Shown here in pieces: positions 8,087 to 16,891 of a stretch of DNA of 64,000 nucleotides. Each line of letters opens with the position of its first letter. Positions within the stretch are counted from its first letter, which is position 1. Source of the stretch: Bacteroidales bacterium (GTDB taxonomy: Bacteria > Bacteroidota > Bacteroidia > Bacteroidales > UBA932). The position numbers and the translations under genes were made by a program. Below the pieces are notes generated by a model. It was not told where the DNA came from and searched no databases. It was given only the letters and a program-made list of their open reading frames with translations. The DNA is taken from positions 1-64,000 of the forward strand of contig JAFTWQ010000034.1 of assembly GCA_017465225.1 (NCBI GenBank), read 5' to 3'.

Positions 8087-9754
8087 ATGTTCAAAGGTCA
8101 ACCAAAAGGACTCTTTGCCCTCGCGCTCGCCAATACAGGTGAGCGCTTCGGCTATTACACAATGCTGGCCATCTTCCTCCTGTTCATCCAGGCGAAGTTC
8201 GGTTTCAGCGCAGCTGCGGCAACGCAGATTTATGGTATCTTCCTTGCGGGAGTTTATTTCATGCCTTTCTTCGGCGGTATCCTCGCTGACAAGATCGGTT
8301 ACGGAAAGTGCGTCACCATCGGTATCGGCGTCATGTTCCTCGGCTATCTCTGCCTTGCGATCCCTACCCCAGCTGACATTACCGGCAAGATCATGATGTT
8401 CGGTGCGCTCACCCTCATCGCAATCGGTACCGGACTCTTCAAGGGTAACCTCCAGGTGATGGTAGGTAACCTCTACGATGATCCTAAGTACTCATCAAGA
8501 CGTGACGCCGCATTCAGCCTCTTCTACATGGCCATCAACGTAGGTTCGATGTTCGCGCCTTCTATGGCAAAGGCTATGACCAACTGGTCACTCAGCAAGT
8601 ACGACCTCGTCTACAACGCAAACGTTCCAGCTCTCGCCCATCAGATGATGGACGGCACGATCACTCCTGACAACCTCGCAAACCTCCAGAGCATCGCTGC
8701 GACAATGCCGGGAGCTGCTGGCATGGACATGGCCGCATTCGCACCATACTACATCGAAAGGCTTTCTACTGCATACAACGGCGGCTTCGCTGTAGCATGC
8801 GTATCACTCATCCTTTCCGTACTCATCTACTACGGATGCCGTTCATGGTTCAAGCACGCTGACGTAAACGCAAAGCAGGCGAAGGCTGCAAACCCTGCAG
8901 CAGAGGTAGAGCTCACACCGGCACAGACAAAGAGCCGCATCGGAGCCCTCATCTTCGTATTTGCAGTGGTAATCTTCTTCTGGATGGCATTCCACCAGAA
9001 CGGTGCGACAATGACACTCTTCGCGCGCGACTATACAGCAAGCAGCACCACAGGTATCCTCAGGATAGGATTCAACATCTGGTGCCTCGCTATCATCGCG
9101 CTTTCTGTCTATACCCTCTTCAATGTATTCCAGGCTGAAACAAAGAAGGCAAAAATCACTTCAGGAGCCATCACAGCAGGCCTCTGGGCACTTGCGGCCG
9201 TCCTCTATATGAGAATGCCTGAGACAGTAGGTATCCAGCCATCTGACTTCCAGCAGTTCAATCCATTCTACGTGGTAGCACTCACACCGGTATCACTTGC
9301 CATCTTCGGCGCTCTTGCAAAGAAGGGCAAGGAGCCTTCTGCACCTCGTAAGATCGGTCTCGGAATGCTTGTGGCAGCTGCCGGCTTCCTTATCCTCACA
9401 CTCGGCTCGTTCGGTCTTGCATCCCCTAAGGAGCTCGGCGGAACAGTAAGCCCTGACCTCGTATCACCTACATGGCTCATCTCGACATACCTCGTGCTCA
9501 CATTCGCAGAGCTTCTCCTTTCACCTATGGGTATCTCATTCGTGTCAAAGGTTGCTCCTCCGAAGTACAAGGGTATGATGATGGGAGGATGGTTCGCAGC
9601 TACAGCCATCGGAAACTACCTTGTGACAGTTCCTGGCCTCCTCTGGATGAAGATTCCTCTCTGGTCTATCTGGGTTGTACTCATCACAATCTGCGTCCTT
9701 GCAGGTATCTTTATGTTCGCGAACATGAAGCGCATCGAGTCTGCAACCGAGTAA
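8087..9754 (+). CDS. POT-family (PTR2) peptide:proton symporter, copy 2
   Basis: A 555-residue paralogue of the preceding gene. ANTGERFGYYTM sits at residues 15-26, again with Asn in place of the first Glu of the POT signature, and LFYMAINVGSMFAPSMAK matches the second signature. FHQNG (in WMAFHQNGATMTLFARDY) is shared with copy 1. It lacks the extra N-terminal membrane segment of copy 1. The tandem arrangement suggests duplication followed by divergence in peptide specificity. A clear intrinsic terminator follows the stop codon. Confidence 0.9.
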   Translation: MFKGQPKGLFALALANTGERFGYYTMLAIFLLFIQAKFGFSAAAATQIYGIFLAGVYFMPFFGGILADKIGYGKCVTIGIGVMFLGYLCLAIPTPADITGKIMMFGALTLIAIGTGLFKGNLQVMVGNLYDDPKYSSRRDAAFSLFYMAINVGSMFAPSMAKAMTNWSLSKYDLVYNANVPALAHQMMDGTITPDNLANLQSIAATMPGAAGMDMAAFAPYYIERLSTAYNGGFAVACVSLILSVLIYYGCRSWFKHADVNAKQAKAANPAAEVELTPAQTKSRIGALIFVFAVVIFFWMAFHQNGATMTLFARDYTASSTTGILRIGFNIWCLAIIALSVYTLFNVFQAETKKAKITSGAITAGLWALAAVLYMRMPETVGIQPSDFQQFNPFYVVALTPVSLAIFGALAKKGKEPSAPRKIGLGMLVAAAGFLILTLGSFGLASPKELGGTVSPDLVSPTWLISTYLVLTFAELLLSPMGISFVSKVAPPKYKGMMMGGWFAATAIGNYLVTVPGLLWMKIPLWSIWVVLITICVLAGIFMFANMKRIESATE

Positions 9755-9778
9755 GGAACAGCAGATCATAGATATTTT

Positions 9779-9812
9779 GACCGGTTACACTGATGTGCAG
9801 CCGGTCTTTTTT
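9779..9812 (+). terminator. intrinsic terminator after the POT pair
   Basis: GACCGG (9779-9784) pairs with CCGGTC (9801-9806), with further pairing inside the arm, and is followed by TTTTTT. Confidence 0.8.
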
Positions 9813-9814
9813 AT

Positions 9815-9822
9815 TATATTTG
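9815..9822 (+). promoter_or_regulatory. -7 element of the TIGR02757 gene
   Basis: TATATTTG matches TAnnTTTG and lies only 8 bases before the ATG at 9831. It overlaps the tail of the preceding terminator. No good -33 TTTG is seen. If used, the mRNA would have almost no leader. Confidence 0.45.
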
Positions 9823-9830
9823 CATGATAT

Positions 9831-10532
9831 ATGGACACCGCACTCAAGGAGACCCTGATCGGGTGGGCTCAGGAATATAATGACCCGAAATACTTCCAGG
9901 AAGACCCTATAATCTTCCCGACGAGGCTTGCACGCAAGTATGAAGCCGGCGAGGCTTCGCTGGCCGATGTCGAGATTGCGGCCCTGCTGGCGGCACATCT
10001 TGCATGGGGACGCCGTGCGATGATCGTGCGTGACTGCGGCAGAATGTTCGACGAGATGTGCTGGAGGCCATATGACTATGTCATGAACGGAGAATACCGT
10101 GACGAAAACGCGAGTCTGCACAGGACCATCAAGTGGAGCGAGTTCGCTGCGATATGCGGAAGGCTCCGGAGCCTGTACGAAGTCCGTGGCTCATTGGAAG
10201 GCCTTTCGGACGCAGAAATCAGGGTCAACGTGTTCGGGCAGAAGGAAGACCGCAAGGCACCGAACAAGAAGATCAGCATGATGCGCAGATGGCTGGTCCG
10301 CGACGACGGAAAGGTCGACCTCGGAGTATGGAAGAATTCCGACAAGAAGGCTCTCATACTGCCTCTGGATGTACATGTATATGACCAGGCCACGGCCCTC
10401 GGGCTGACATCACGCAAGCAGAAGGACATCGTGACGGCCCGGGAGATTACCGACTCCTTCAAGGACATATGGCCTGACGACCCATGCCTCGGCGACTTCG
10501 CCCTTTTCGGCTACGGTGTCACCCACAAATAG
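9831..10532 (+). CDS. TIGR02757 family protein (function unknown)
   Basis: A 233-residue cytoplasmic protein. The N-terminus YNDPKYFQEDPIIFPTRL and the segment ALLAAHLAWGRRAMI are characteristic of the TIGR02757/DUF2400 family found widely in Bacteroidota. No biochemical role is established to my knowledge. The length is somewhat short of the 250-260 residues I would expect, but the C-terminus (DPCLGDFALFGYGVTHK) looks complete. It follows a terminator and has its own -7 element, so it is probably transcribed alone. Confidence 0.8.
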   Translation: MDTALKETLIGWAQEYNDPKYFQEDPIIFPTRLARKYEAGEASLADVEIAALLAAHLAWGRRAMIVRDCGRMFDEMCWRPYDYVMNGEYRDENASLHRTIKWSEFAAICGRLRSLYEVRGSLEGLSDAEIRVNVFGQKEDRKAPNKKISMMRRWLVRDDGKVDLGVWKNSDKKALILPLDVHVYDQATALGLTSRKQKDIVTAREITDSFKDIWPDDPCLGDFALFGYGVTHK

Positions 10533-10548
10533 TCCTGTCAACAACCTT

Positions 10549-10631
10549 AAAAGCACGAAAACGCCTGTTTTTGTTCTTTTGAAGCCTGAAAATGCTTTCA
10601 AAAGCACGAAAACGACCATTTTTGTTCTTTT
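10549..10631. repeat. two 32-bp imperfect palindromic direct repeats upstream of a zeta-like gene
   Basis: Copies at 10549-10580 and 10600-10631 share AAAAGCACGAAAACG at the left and TTTTTGTTCTTTT at the right and differ only in the central four bases. Each copy is itself a near-palindrome (11 of 13 arm positions pair). Between them is a weaker inverted repeat (GAAGC, GCTTTC). They fill the space between the TIGR02757 stop and the zeta-like start. They could be operator sites, terminators or a dispersed repeat. Confidence 0.75.
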
Positions 10632-10652
10632 AAATTTATACAATTGCAAATT

Positions 10653-11270
10653 ATGCCACGTTTATATATAATATCAGGATGCAACGGAGCAGGAAAGACC
10701 ACCGCTTCCTACTCGCTGCTGCCGGAGATGCTGGACTGCAGGGAGTTCGTGAATTCGGATGAGTTTGCAAAAGGCCTATCCCCTTTCGACCCGTCGAAGG
10801 CATCGATCCAGGCCAGCAGGTACATGCTAATGAAGATCAGGTACCTTCTCCGCAAGCAGATGGACTTCGCCGTCGAGACGACTCTGGCCACAAGGACGCT
10901 TCTCAAGACAGTCAGGATGGCACAGGATGCAGGATATACGGTCACCCTGCTGTATTTCTGGCTCAATTCTCCCGAACTTGCGGTCGAAAGAGTACGAGCA
11001 CGCGTAGAGGCAGGAGGCCACAATATCCCGGAAGAGACAATCAGAAGAAGATACAACGTCGGCATCTATTATTTCTTCAATTCATATGCTCCGATATGTG
11101 AAAGATGGATCCTGGCAGACAATTCGCAGATTCCGTTCCGTGTCATCGCCGAGGGTTCGAAGAACGAGACCATGAACATCAGGGACGAGGAAACATATGC
11201 AAAGATCAAGGCCATCGCTGATGACAGGAAAAAGATTGTAGAAGAGACGGGAGAGATATTATCCCTTTAA
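10653..11270 (+). CDS. zeta-toxin-like P-loop kinase
   Basis: About 205 residues. The Walker A motif SGCNGAGKTT is at residues 8-17, followed by DEFAKGLSPF (zeta-type D-E-x-x-x-x-L element) and FAVETTLATRTLL, the ET-T-L strand typical of the zeta toxin/AAA group. Zeta toxins phosphorylate UDP-N-acetylglucosamine, but many chromosomal members have no known target. No small antitoxin gene is adjacent, so toxin function is uncertain. A TTG nine bases upstream is in frame, but the ATG at 10653 gives the usual MPRLYIISG start. The gene ends 11 bases before tldD and is probably in its operon. Confidence 0.75.
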   Translation: MPRLYIISGCNGAGKTTASYSLLPEMLDCREFVNSDEFAKGLSPFDPSKASIQASRYMLMKIRYLLRKQMDFAVETTLATRTLLKTVRMAQDAGYTVTLLYFWLNSPELAVERVRARVEAGGHNIPEETIRRRYNVGIYYFFNSYAPICERWILADNSQIPFRVIAEGSKNETMNIRDEETYAKIKAIADDRKKIVEETGEILSL

Positions 11271-11281
11271 GAACAAGGACA

Positions 11282-12697
11282 GTGGAAAAGAATATTTATC
11301 TGAACATATTCAAGGTGACGGAGCCGCAGCTGCAGACTCTTGCAGCGACGGCTCTTGCTCATGGAGGAGACTATTGCGACCTGTATTTCGAGCATACGAC
11401 ATTCTTCAACCTTCTGCTGAAGGACGGAGTTGTATCATCAGGAGGATTCCATACCGATTTCGGAGCCGGAATCAGAGTCCTGAAAGGTGAGAAGACAGGC
11501 TATGCATATTCAGAAAACACCGAGATGGCGGACATGCTGAAGGCTGCCGAAGCTGCCGCAGCCATAGCCGCAGGCACATCTGGAGCAGGAAGAAGCTATG
11601 CCAGGGTTGCCGACCGCAAGGCAGACCTATACCCGATGAAGGAGAACTGGAGGGACAAGGGAGCAGACGCATTCCTTTCCTTCATGAAAGAGCTCGAGAC
11701 AGCGGTCTTCGCAAAAGACAGCAGGATCGTGAAGGTGATAGTCAGACTTTCCGACTCCGTAAGCGATGTGATGATGTACAATTCCCTCGGAGAGCTCACA
11801 TATGAGACACGTCCGATGGGAAGCGTGACTGTTACAGCCGTTTTCCAGCAGAATGGAAAGACAGAGAACAGAAGCGCATCAAGAAGCTTCAGGATGGGAG
11901 CGGAACTCATAGGTCCCGGGCTTCTCAACGAACTTGCAGAAGATGCAGTGAAAGGCATCGACGAAAGATTCGAGGCGATCAGGCCGAAGGGCGGACAGAT
12001 GAACGTGGTGATGGGAGCCGGCGCATCCGGAATCCTGCTCCACGAGGCTATGGGACATGCATTCGAGGCCGATTTCAACCGCAAGGGGCAGTCGATATTC
12101 TCTGACAGGATGGGACAGCAGGTATGTCCCAAAGGCATCAGCGTCGTCGACGACGGCACGGTGGCATTCAACCGTGGTGCCGGCAATTATGACGATGAAG
12201 GAGTTCCTGGAGAAAAGACATACATGATTCAGGACGGAGTCCTGTGTTCATACCTCCACGACAGGATCAGCGCAAGCTGGTATGGAACGAAACCGACCGG
12301 AAACGGACGCCGCGAGAACTTCCGGTACAACCCGATCCCGAGGATGCGCGCCACATACATGGAAAGCGGCAATGCAGATCCGGAAGGAATAATCTCATCC
12401 GTGAAGAACGGAATATATGTAGACGAATTCTCGAACGGCCAGGTCAAGATCGGGGAAGGTGACTTCACATTCTTCGTAAAGAGCGGATTCCTGATCGAAA
12501 ACGGCCGTCTGACGGCTCCAGTCAAGGATATAAACATCATCGGAAACGGCCCGCAGGCCCTCGCTGACATAGTAGCGGTCGGCAATGACCTGAAGATAGA
12601 CAACGGAACATGGACATGCGGAAAGGAACAGAGCGTACCGGTTTCATGCGGAATGCCTACAGTACTTATAAGCAGTCTTACAGTGGGAGGAGAATAA
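11282..12697 (+). CDS. tldD: TldD-family metalloprotease subunit
   Basis: A 471-residue protein with the zinc motif HEAMGH at residues 254-259, in the context GASGILLHEAMGHAFEADF. TldD and TldE form a heterodimeric protease; in E. coli it matures microcin B17 and degrades CcdA. TldD carries the metal site and TldE does not, as here. Translation appears to start with GTG, with AAGGAC a few bases upstream as possible ribosome-binding site. It is coupled to tldE, which starts one base after its stop. No RiPP precursor gene was recognised nearby. Confidence 0.9.
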   Translation: MEKNIYLNIFKVTEPQLQTLAATALAHGGDYCDLYFEHTTFFNLLLKDGVVSSGGFHTDFGAGIRVLKGEKTGYAYSENTEMADMLKAAEAAAAIAAGTSGAGRSYARVADRKADLYPMKENWRDKGADAFLSFMKELETAVFAKDSRIVKVIVRLSDSVSDVMMYNSLGELTYETRPMGSVTVTAVFQQNGKTENRSASRSFRMGAELIGPGLLNELAEDAVKGIDERFEAIRPKGGQMNVVMGAGASGILLHEAMGHAFEADFNRKGQSIFSDRMGQQVCPKGISVVDDGTVAFNRGAGNYDDEGVPGEKTYMIQDGVLCSYLHDRISASWYGTKPTGNGRRENFRYNPIPRMRATYMESGNADPEGIISSVKNGIYVDEFSNGQVKIGEGDFTFFVKSGFLIENGRLTAPVKDINIIGNGPQALADIVAVGNDLKIDNGTWTCGKEQSVPVSCGMPTVLISSLTVGGE

Positions 12698-12698
12698 G

Positions 12699-14066
12699 AT
12701 GATCACAGCTAACGAAATAAGCCTTGCGCAGCATTGCATAAGTCATGCGCTTTCATGCGGAGCATCTGCCGCAAGAGTATATCTGAACAAATGTGTGACG
12801 GACTCATACACTATCCTGAACGGCGAGCTGGACAAGGTCACCCATTCAGCCGACAGGTCGATATATCTGTATATATTTGCCGACAACCGATACGGAACAT
12901 TCTCCACCAACAGGCTGGAAAAGAATGAACTGGAAGATTTCATACAAAGAGCCATCGAGATGGTCAGAATGCTCGGAGAGGATGAATGCAGGAAACTTCC
13001 TTCACCGGAAAGGACCGCCAAGGACGCCGTGACCGGACTCGAGCTACAGCTTTACGATGCGGCATACGAGCAGATGGACGCGGGCACAAGGCTTGCCAAT
13101 GCGTTCAGACTCAGCAGATATGACGAAATAAAGGCTGCCGAAGACGGCTACAGACTCATTTCGGAGGAATGCGAATATTCATGCACATCTGACGACAGCT
13201 ATACAGCCGACTCACAGGGCTTCGAAGGCCGCCATCGGGAGACCACTTTCGGTACATTCTCCGAAATGACCATTGAGGACCGCGACGGCAACAAATACAG
13301 CGGATACTGGTGGCAGACATCCCCAAGAATGGCCGATACGGATTTCGATGAATGTGGAAGGAAAGCTCTGGAAAGAGCTGTAAGGCAGATAGGTCCGAAG
13401 AAAAGGCGTAGCGGAAGATACCGTATGGTAGTGGACACAGCCGTATCTTCAAGACTGGTATCACCTGTCATCACCGCTCTCAATGCAGCCTCGGTGCAGC
13501 AGAAGATGTCATTCCTGGACGGAGCCATCGGCAAGAGGATATTCCACGAAGGCATGACCCTGATGGACCTTGCGAGGACTCCGGGAAAGAACGGTTCAAG
13601 ACTGTTCGACACCGAAGGAGTGGCTACGAAAGACACATCGGTGATAGAGAACGGAACCGTCAGACAATACTTCGTGAACACATATCAATCAGGCAAGATG
13701 GGCATAGAACCGACCATCGAAGATGTCTCGCGCCCATGTCTGATGCCATTTATCAAGGGCAAAGACTTGGAGTCAGCGGAAAAAGCAGTATCTTTGAAAG
13801 ATATTTTGAAACTGACCGGCAACGGTATACTGGTGACGGGCTTCAACGGAGGAAACTGCAACCCTGTTACAGGAGATTTCTCATTCGGCATCGAGGGATT
13901 CGCTTTCAGCAGAGGCAGGATAACACATCCGGTAAGAGAGATGCTCATAACGGGCAACATAGTCGAGCTGTGGAACAATCTGACTGCAGCAGGTACAGAC
14001 GCCCGCCCTAGCTCACGCTGGCAGATTCCGTCATTAGCCTTTGAAGACGTTGTCTTCTCGGCATAG
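12699..14066 (+). CDS. tldE: TldE/PmbA-family protease subunit
   Basis: A 455-residue partner of TldD. It has the PmbA-type N-terminal domain and the C-terminal GNCNPVTGDFSFGIEGFAFSRG segment characteristic of TldE (about residues 385-407). It lacks HExxxH, consistent with the non-zinc subunit lining the cleavage chamber. It begins one base after the tldD stop, giving balanced expression of the heterodimer. Cytoplasmic. Confidence 0.9.
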   Translation: MITANEISLAQHCISHALSCGASAARVYLNKCVTDSYTILNGELDKVTHSADRSIYLYIFADNRYGTFSTNRLEKNELEDFIQRAIEMVRMLGEDECRKLPSPERTAKDAVTGLELQLYDAAYEQMDAGTRLANAFRLSRYDEIKAAEDGYRLISEECEYSCTSDDSYTADSQGFEGRHRETTFGTFSEMTIEDRDGNKYSGYWWQTSPRMADTDFDECGRKALERAVRQIGPKKRRSGRYRMVVDTAVSSRLVSPVITALNAASVQQKMSFLDGAIGKRIFHEGMTLMDLARTPGKNGSRLFDTEGVATKDTSVIENGTVRQYFVNTYQSGKMGIEPTIEDVSRPCLMPFIKGKDLESAEKAVSLKDILKLTGNGILVTGFNGGNCNPVTGDFSFGIEGFAFSRGRITHPVREMLITGNIVELWNNLTAAGTDARPSSRWQIPSLAFEDVVFSA

Positions 14067-14068
14067 CG

Positions 14069-14171
14069 CATGTCATGCTGAACCTACATGTCATGCTGAA
14101 CCTTACATGTCATGCTGAGCCTACATGTCATGCTGAACCTTACATGTCATGCTGAACGAAGTGAAGCATCT
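14069..14171. repeat. five tandem copies of an 18/19-bp dispersed-type repeat
   Basis: CATGTCATGCTGA recurs at 14069, 14087, 14106, 14124 and 14143, with spacing alternating between 18 and 19 bases. The last copy continues into GAACGAAGTGAAGCATCT. The full unit resembles GTCATGCTGAACGAAGTGAAGCATCT-type intergenic repeats common in Bacteroidales genomes. A related sequence (GTCATCCCGAGCTTGACGAG) is at 15721-15740. Confidence 0.85.
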
Positions 14172-14203
14172 ATAAACAAGATAACATATAAAAAAGACAC
14201 AAT

Positions 14204-14797
14204 ATGAAGATTTCACAGAACGCAGTAGTAGAATTCTGCTACGAACTTGAGGTTGACGGACAGGTAGTCGACCACACAACCAAGGAAAGACCTCTCGACT
14301 ATATCCACGGCACAGGAAGCCTTCTTCCTAAACTTGAGGCACATATCGAAGGCATGAAGCCAGGCGACAAGTTTGACGTGACGCTTGCCCCTGCCGACGG
14401 CTACGGCGAGATCGATCCAAGCAGGATCATCGACCTGCCTAAGGCGGCATTCGAGGTGAACGGCGAAGTTCGCGAAGACCTCCTCGTTCCAGGCAACACC
14501 ATTCCGATGATGAACAGCATGGGCGGTGTGATTCCTGGCGTTGTCCTCGAGGTAAGCGCTGATTCGGTCAAGATGGACCTCAACCATCAGATGGCAGGCA
14601 AGACCCTCCATTTCACAGGAGAAGTCCTCACAGTGCGTGAAGCGACCGAGAAGGAGCTCACCGAAGGCCTCCACGGCGAATTCGTCCACTCATGCGGATG
14701 TGGCGGATGCCATGGCCATGACGGAGAATGCGGCGGATGCGAGGGCGGCCATTGCGGCGACGGTCATGACGGCGATTGCGGCTGCGGCTGCCACTAA
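14204..14797 (+). CDS. slyD: SlyD-type FKBP peptidyl-prolyl isomerase with metal-binding tail
   Basis: A 197-residue FKBP-family isomerase/chaperone. The FKBP core (residues 1-70 and 130-150) contains VDGQVVDHTT, PLDYIHGTGSLLPKLEAHIEGM and DGYGEIDP; the IF chaperone domain is inserted at about 71-128. The tail from residue 162 carries nine Cys and six His, mostly as CGC and CGGC motifs. This resembles the Ni/Zn-binding tail of E. coli SlyD, which helps supply nickel for hydrogenase maturation and folds proteins. No nickel enzyme genes are in the window. It follows the tandem repeat region. Confidence 0.92.
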   Translation: MKISQNAVVEFCYELEVDGQVVDHTTKERPLDYIHGTGSLLPKLEAHIEGMKPGDKFDVTLAPADGYGEIDPSRIIDLPKAAFEVNGEVREDLLVPGNTIPMMNSMGGVIPGVVLEVSADSVKMDLNHQMAGKTLHFTGEVLTVREATEKELTEGLHGEFVHSCGCGGCHGHDGECGGCEGGHCGDGHDGDCGCGCH

Positions 14798-14812
14798 AAT
14801 GCCAAGACCATA

Positions 14813-15718
14813 ATGTGGCTTTTGCTGGCATTCGTGTCTGCGACGCTTCTAGGCTTCTATGACACATCGAAAAAAGCGGCACTGAAAGACAATGCAGTTC
14901 TTCCAGTGCTGTTTTTGAACACACTTTTCTCGACCCTGATTTTCGCTCCGTTCATCCTGGACGGCATCATCGGAAACGGTTGGTTCGACGGTACAGCCTT
15001 CGAGACAGGCCCGTATGCAGGTGACCTCAAGGCTCATCTGCTTGTAATCGTCAAGGCCATCATCGTCCTCACCTCCTGGATAGCAGGATATTACGGCATC
15101 AAGCACATACCTATCACCATCGTCGGGCCGATCAATGCGACAAGACCGGTCATGGTCCTTGTGGGAGCCATGCTCTTTTTCGGAGAAAGGCTCAATCTAT
15201 GCCAATGGATCGGTGTGCTTCTCTCCATACTTTCGATATTCCTGATGAGCCGCTCAAGCAAGAAGGAAAACATCGATTTCGTCAGGAACAGATGGATGTG
15301 GTGCGTAGCCATCGGAACCATCATGGGAGCAGTGAGCGGTCTGTATGACAAATTCATCATGAGCAGGTTGAGTCCCCTCTTCGTCCAGAGCTGGTTCAAC
15401 CTCTATCAGTTCATAATGATGTTCATCATACTTATGCTCGTATGGTATCCCACTCGCGAAAAGACCACGAGATTCCATTGGAGCTGGGCTATTCCGCTTA
15501 TCGCCCTGTTTGTCGCGGCTGCGGATTTCTCTTATTTCAATGCTCTCAGCATGCCGGAGTCTATGATTTCAGTGGTATCGCTGATCCGAAGAGGCTCAGT
15601 CCTGATTTCATTCGCCTGCGGTGTCCTGATCTTCAAGGAGAGGAATCTCAAGGCAAAGATCTTCGATCTCCTGCTTATCCTCATCGGTATGATCTTCGTC
15701 TATTTCGGCAGCCGATAA
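14813..15718 (+). CDS. EamA/DMT-family transporter
   Basis: A 301-residue inner-membrane protein with about ten hydrophobic segments arranged as two EamA halves. The segments IKHIPITIVGPINATRPVMVLVGAMLFFGERL (first half) and MPESMISVVSLIRRGSVLISFACGVLIFKERNL (second half) show the usual G-E-R/K-E-R ends of the fifth helix in each repeat. DMT exporters move amino acids, sugars or other metabolites; the substrate cannot be told from sequence. It begins 15 bases after slyD. Confidence 0.85.
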   Translation: MWLLLAFVSATLLGFYDTSKKAALKDNAVLPVLFLNTLFSTLIFAPFILDGIIGNGWFDGTAFETGPYAGDLKAHLLVIVKAIIVLTSWIAGYYGIKHIPITIVGPINATRPVMVLVGAMLFFGERLNLCQWIGVLLSILSIFLMSRSSKKENIDFVRNRWMWCVAIGTIMGAVSGLYDKFIMSRLSPLFVQSWFNLYQFIMMFIILMLVWYPTREKTTRFHWSWAIPLIALFVAAADFSYFNALSMPESMISVVSLIRRGSVLISFACGVLIFKERNLKAKIFDLLLILIGMIFVYFGSR

Positions 15719-15761
15719 ATGTCATCCCGAGCTTGACGAGGGATCTATTCAACAATTTTAC

Positions 15762-15769
15762 TATATTTG
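15762..15769 (+). promoter_or_regulatory. -7 element of the GT2 gene
   Basis: TATATTTG, 14 bases before the ATG at 15784. The region just upstream (15721-15747) is a copy of a GTCATCCCGAG-type dispersed repeat that ends at GGGATCT. Confidence 0.5.
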
Positions 15770-15783
15770 TAAGTTGAACCATC

Positions 15784-16887
15784 ATGAAGACAGCCGTCGT
15801 CATACTGAACTGGAATACGGAAGGTTTCCTCAGGGAATTCCTTCCTGGACTTCTGCGTTCCGTCGAGAGGGTTGAAGGAGCCGAGGTGATCGTTGCGGAC
15901 AATGCGTCCACCGACGGTTCTCTCAAGGTCATGAAGGAAGAGTTCCAGGGCGTAAGGACAATTGCCCTGGAGAAGAATTTCGGCTTCACAGGTGGCTACA
16001 ACAAGGCTTTCGAGCAGATTGAAGCAGACCTTTTCGTCCTGATCAATTCCGACATTGAGGTCACTGAAGGATGGCTGGAGCCGCTCGTGAAATGGATGGA
16101 GGAACATCCTGAATGCGGAGCATGCGCTCCAAAGCTCCACAGCTGGCAGGAAAAGGATAAATTCGAATATGCCGGAGCGGCAGGCGGATACATCGATATG
16201 TTCGGCTACCCTTTCTGCAGAGGGCGCGTGATGAAGAGGCTTGAGACCGATCATGGGCAATACGACTCACCGGCCGATGTATTCTGGGCCACAGGTGCAT
16301 GTCTCATGGTCAGAAGCAGCATCTACAGGGAGCTCGGCGGGCTCGACGACAGGTTCTTCGCTCATATGGAGGAGATCGACCTGTGCTGGAGAATGCAGCT
16401 TGCGGGATACAAGGTCACAGTGGTTCCGGAATCGATGGTATATCATGTAGGAGGCGGCACTCTTCCTGCCACATCCCCTTTCAAGCTGTACCTCAATTTC
16501 AGGAACAACCGGATGATGCTCGAGAACAATCTTGCAAAGACTTTCGCATTATCATACAAGAAGGATGGTCTTTCGGATGAGGCAGCTGCCGCAAAGGGAT
16601 GCAGGAAGGCGCGAAGACGCATTTTCACGAGGAAATGCTTGGATGCACTTTCTGCCATGGTTTATCTGCTGACATTCAAGACTGAATGCTTCAAGTCGGT
16701 CTGGAATGCCCACAGAGATGCCTCCGGCATGGTCAGAAGGCCTTCGGTAAACGAGACTGCCGATTATCTCAAGACGGGCAAAGGCAGTGTCCAGGGTATA
16801 TACAGTAAATGGATTGTCCTTTCATCAATGCTGAAGGGAGAGAGGATCTTCGAAAGCATTAAGGAAAAGGATTTCTACAATATCTGA
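15784..16887 (+). CDS. family 2 glycosyltransferase
   Basis: A 367-residue GT-A fold enzyme. VVILNWNTE opens the domain. ADNASTDGS (about residues 38-46) and LINSDIEV (about 87-94) provide the nucleotide-sugar and metal site. DDRFFAHMEEIDLCWRMQLAGYKV (about 191-214) is the acceptor-side signature seen in rhamnosyltransferase-like GT2 enzymes. A C-terminal region of about 120 residues has weak amphipathic helices. It probably adds a sugar to a cell-surface glycan or O-antigen precursor at the cytoplasmic face; donor and acceptor are unknown. trkA starts 4 bases after its stop. Confidence 0.88.
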   Translation: MKTAVVILNWNTEGFLREFLPGLLRSVERVEGAEVIVADNASTDGSLKVMKEEFQGVRTIALEKNFGFTGGYNKAFEQIEADLFVLINSDIEVTEGWLEPLVKWMEEHPECGACAPKLHSWQEKDKFEYAGAAGGYIDMFGYPFCRGRVMKRLETDHGQYDSPADVFWATGACLMVRSSIYRELGGLDDRFFAHMEEIDLCWRMQLAGYKVTVVPESMVYHVGGGTLPATSPFKLYLNFRNNRMMLENNLAKTFALSYKKDGLSDEAAAAKGCRKARRRIFTRKCLDALSAMVYLLTFKTECFKSVWNAHRDASGMVRRPSVNETADYLKTGKGSVQGIYSKWIVLSSMLKGERIFESIKEKDFYNI

Positions 16888-16891
16888 AGAT

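Noticed and set aside
10644-10652. TTG start for the zeta-like gene
   Set aside because: The ATG at 10653 gives the expected N-terminus right before the P-loop strand.
10653-11270. Complete epsilon-zeta toxin-antitoxin system
   Set aside because: No small antitoxin frame was found on either side.
11282-14066. RiPP (microcin-like) biosynthesis locus around TldD/TldE
   Set aside because: No precursor peptide, cyclodehydratase or radical SAM gene was found nearby; TldD/E are widespread housekeeping genes.
14069-14171. CRISPR array
   Set aside because: Repeats are 18-19 bp and directly abutting, without unique spacers, and there are no cas genes.
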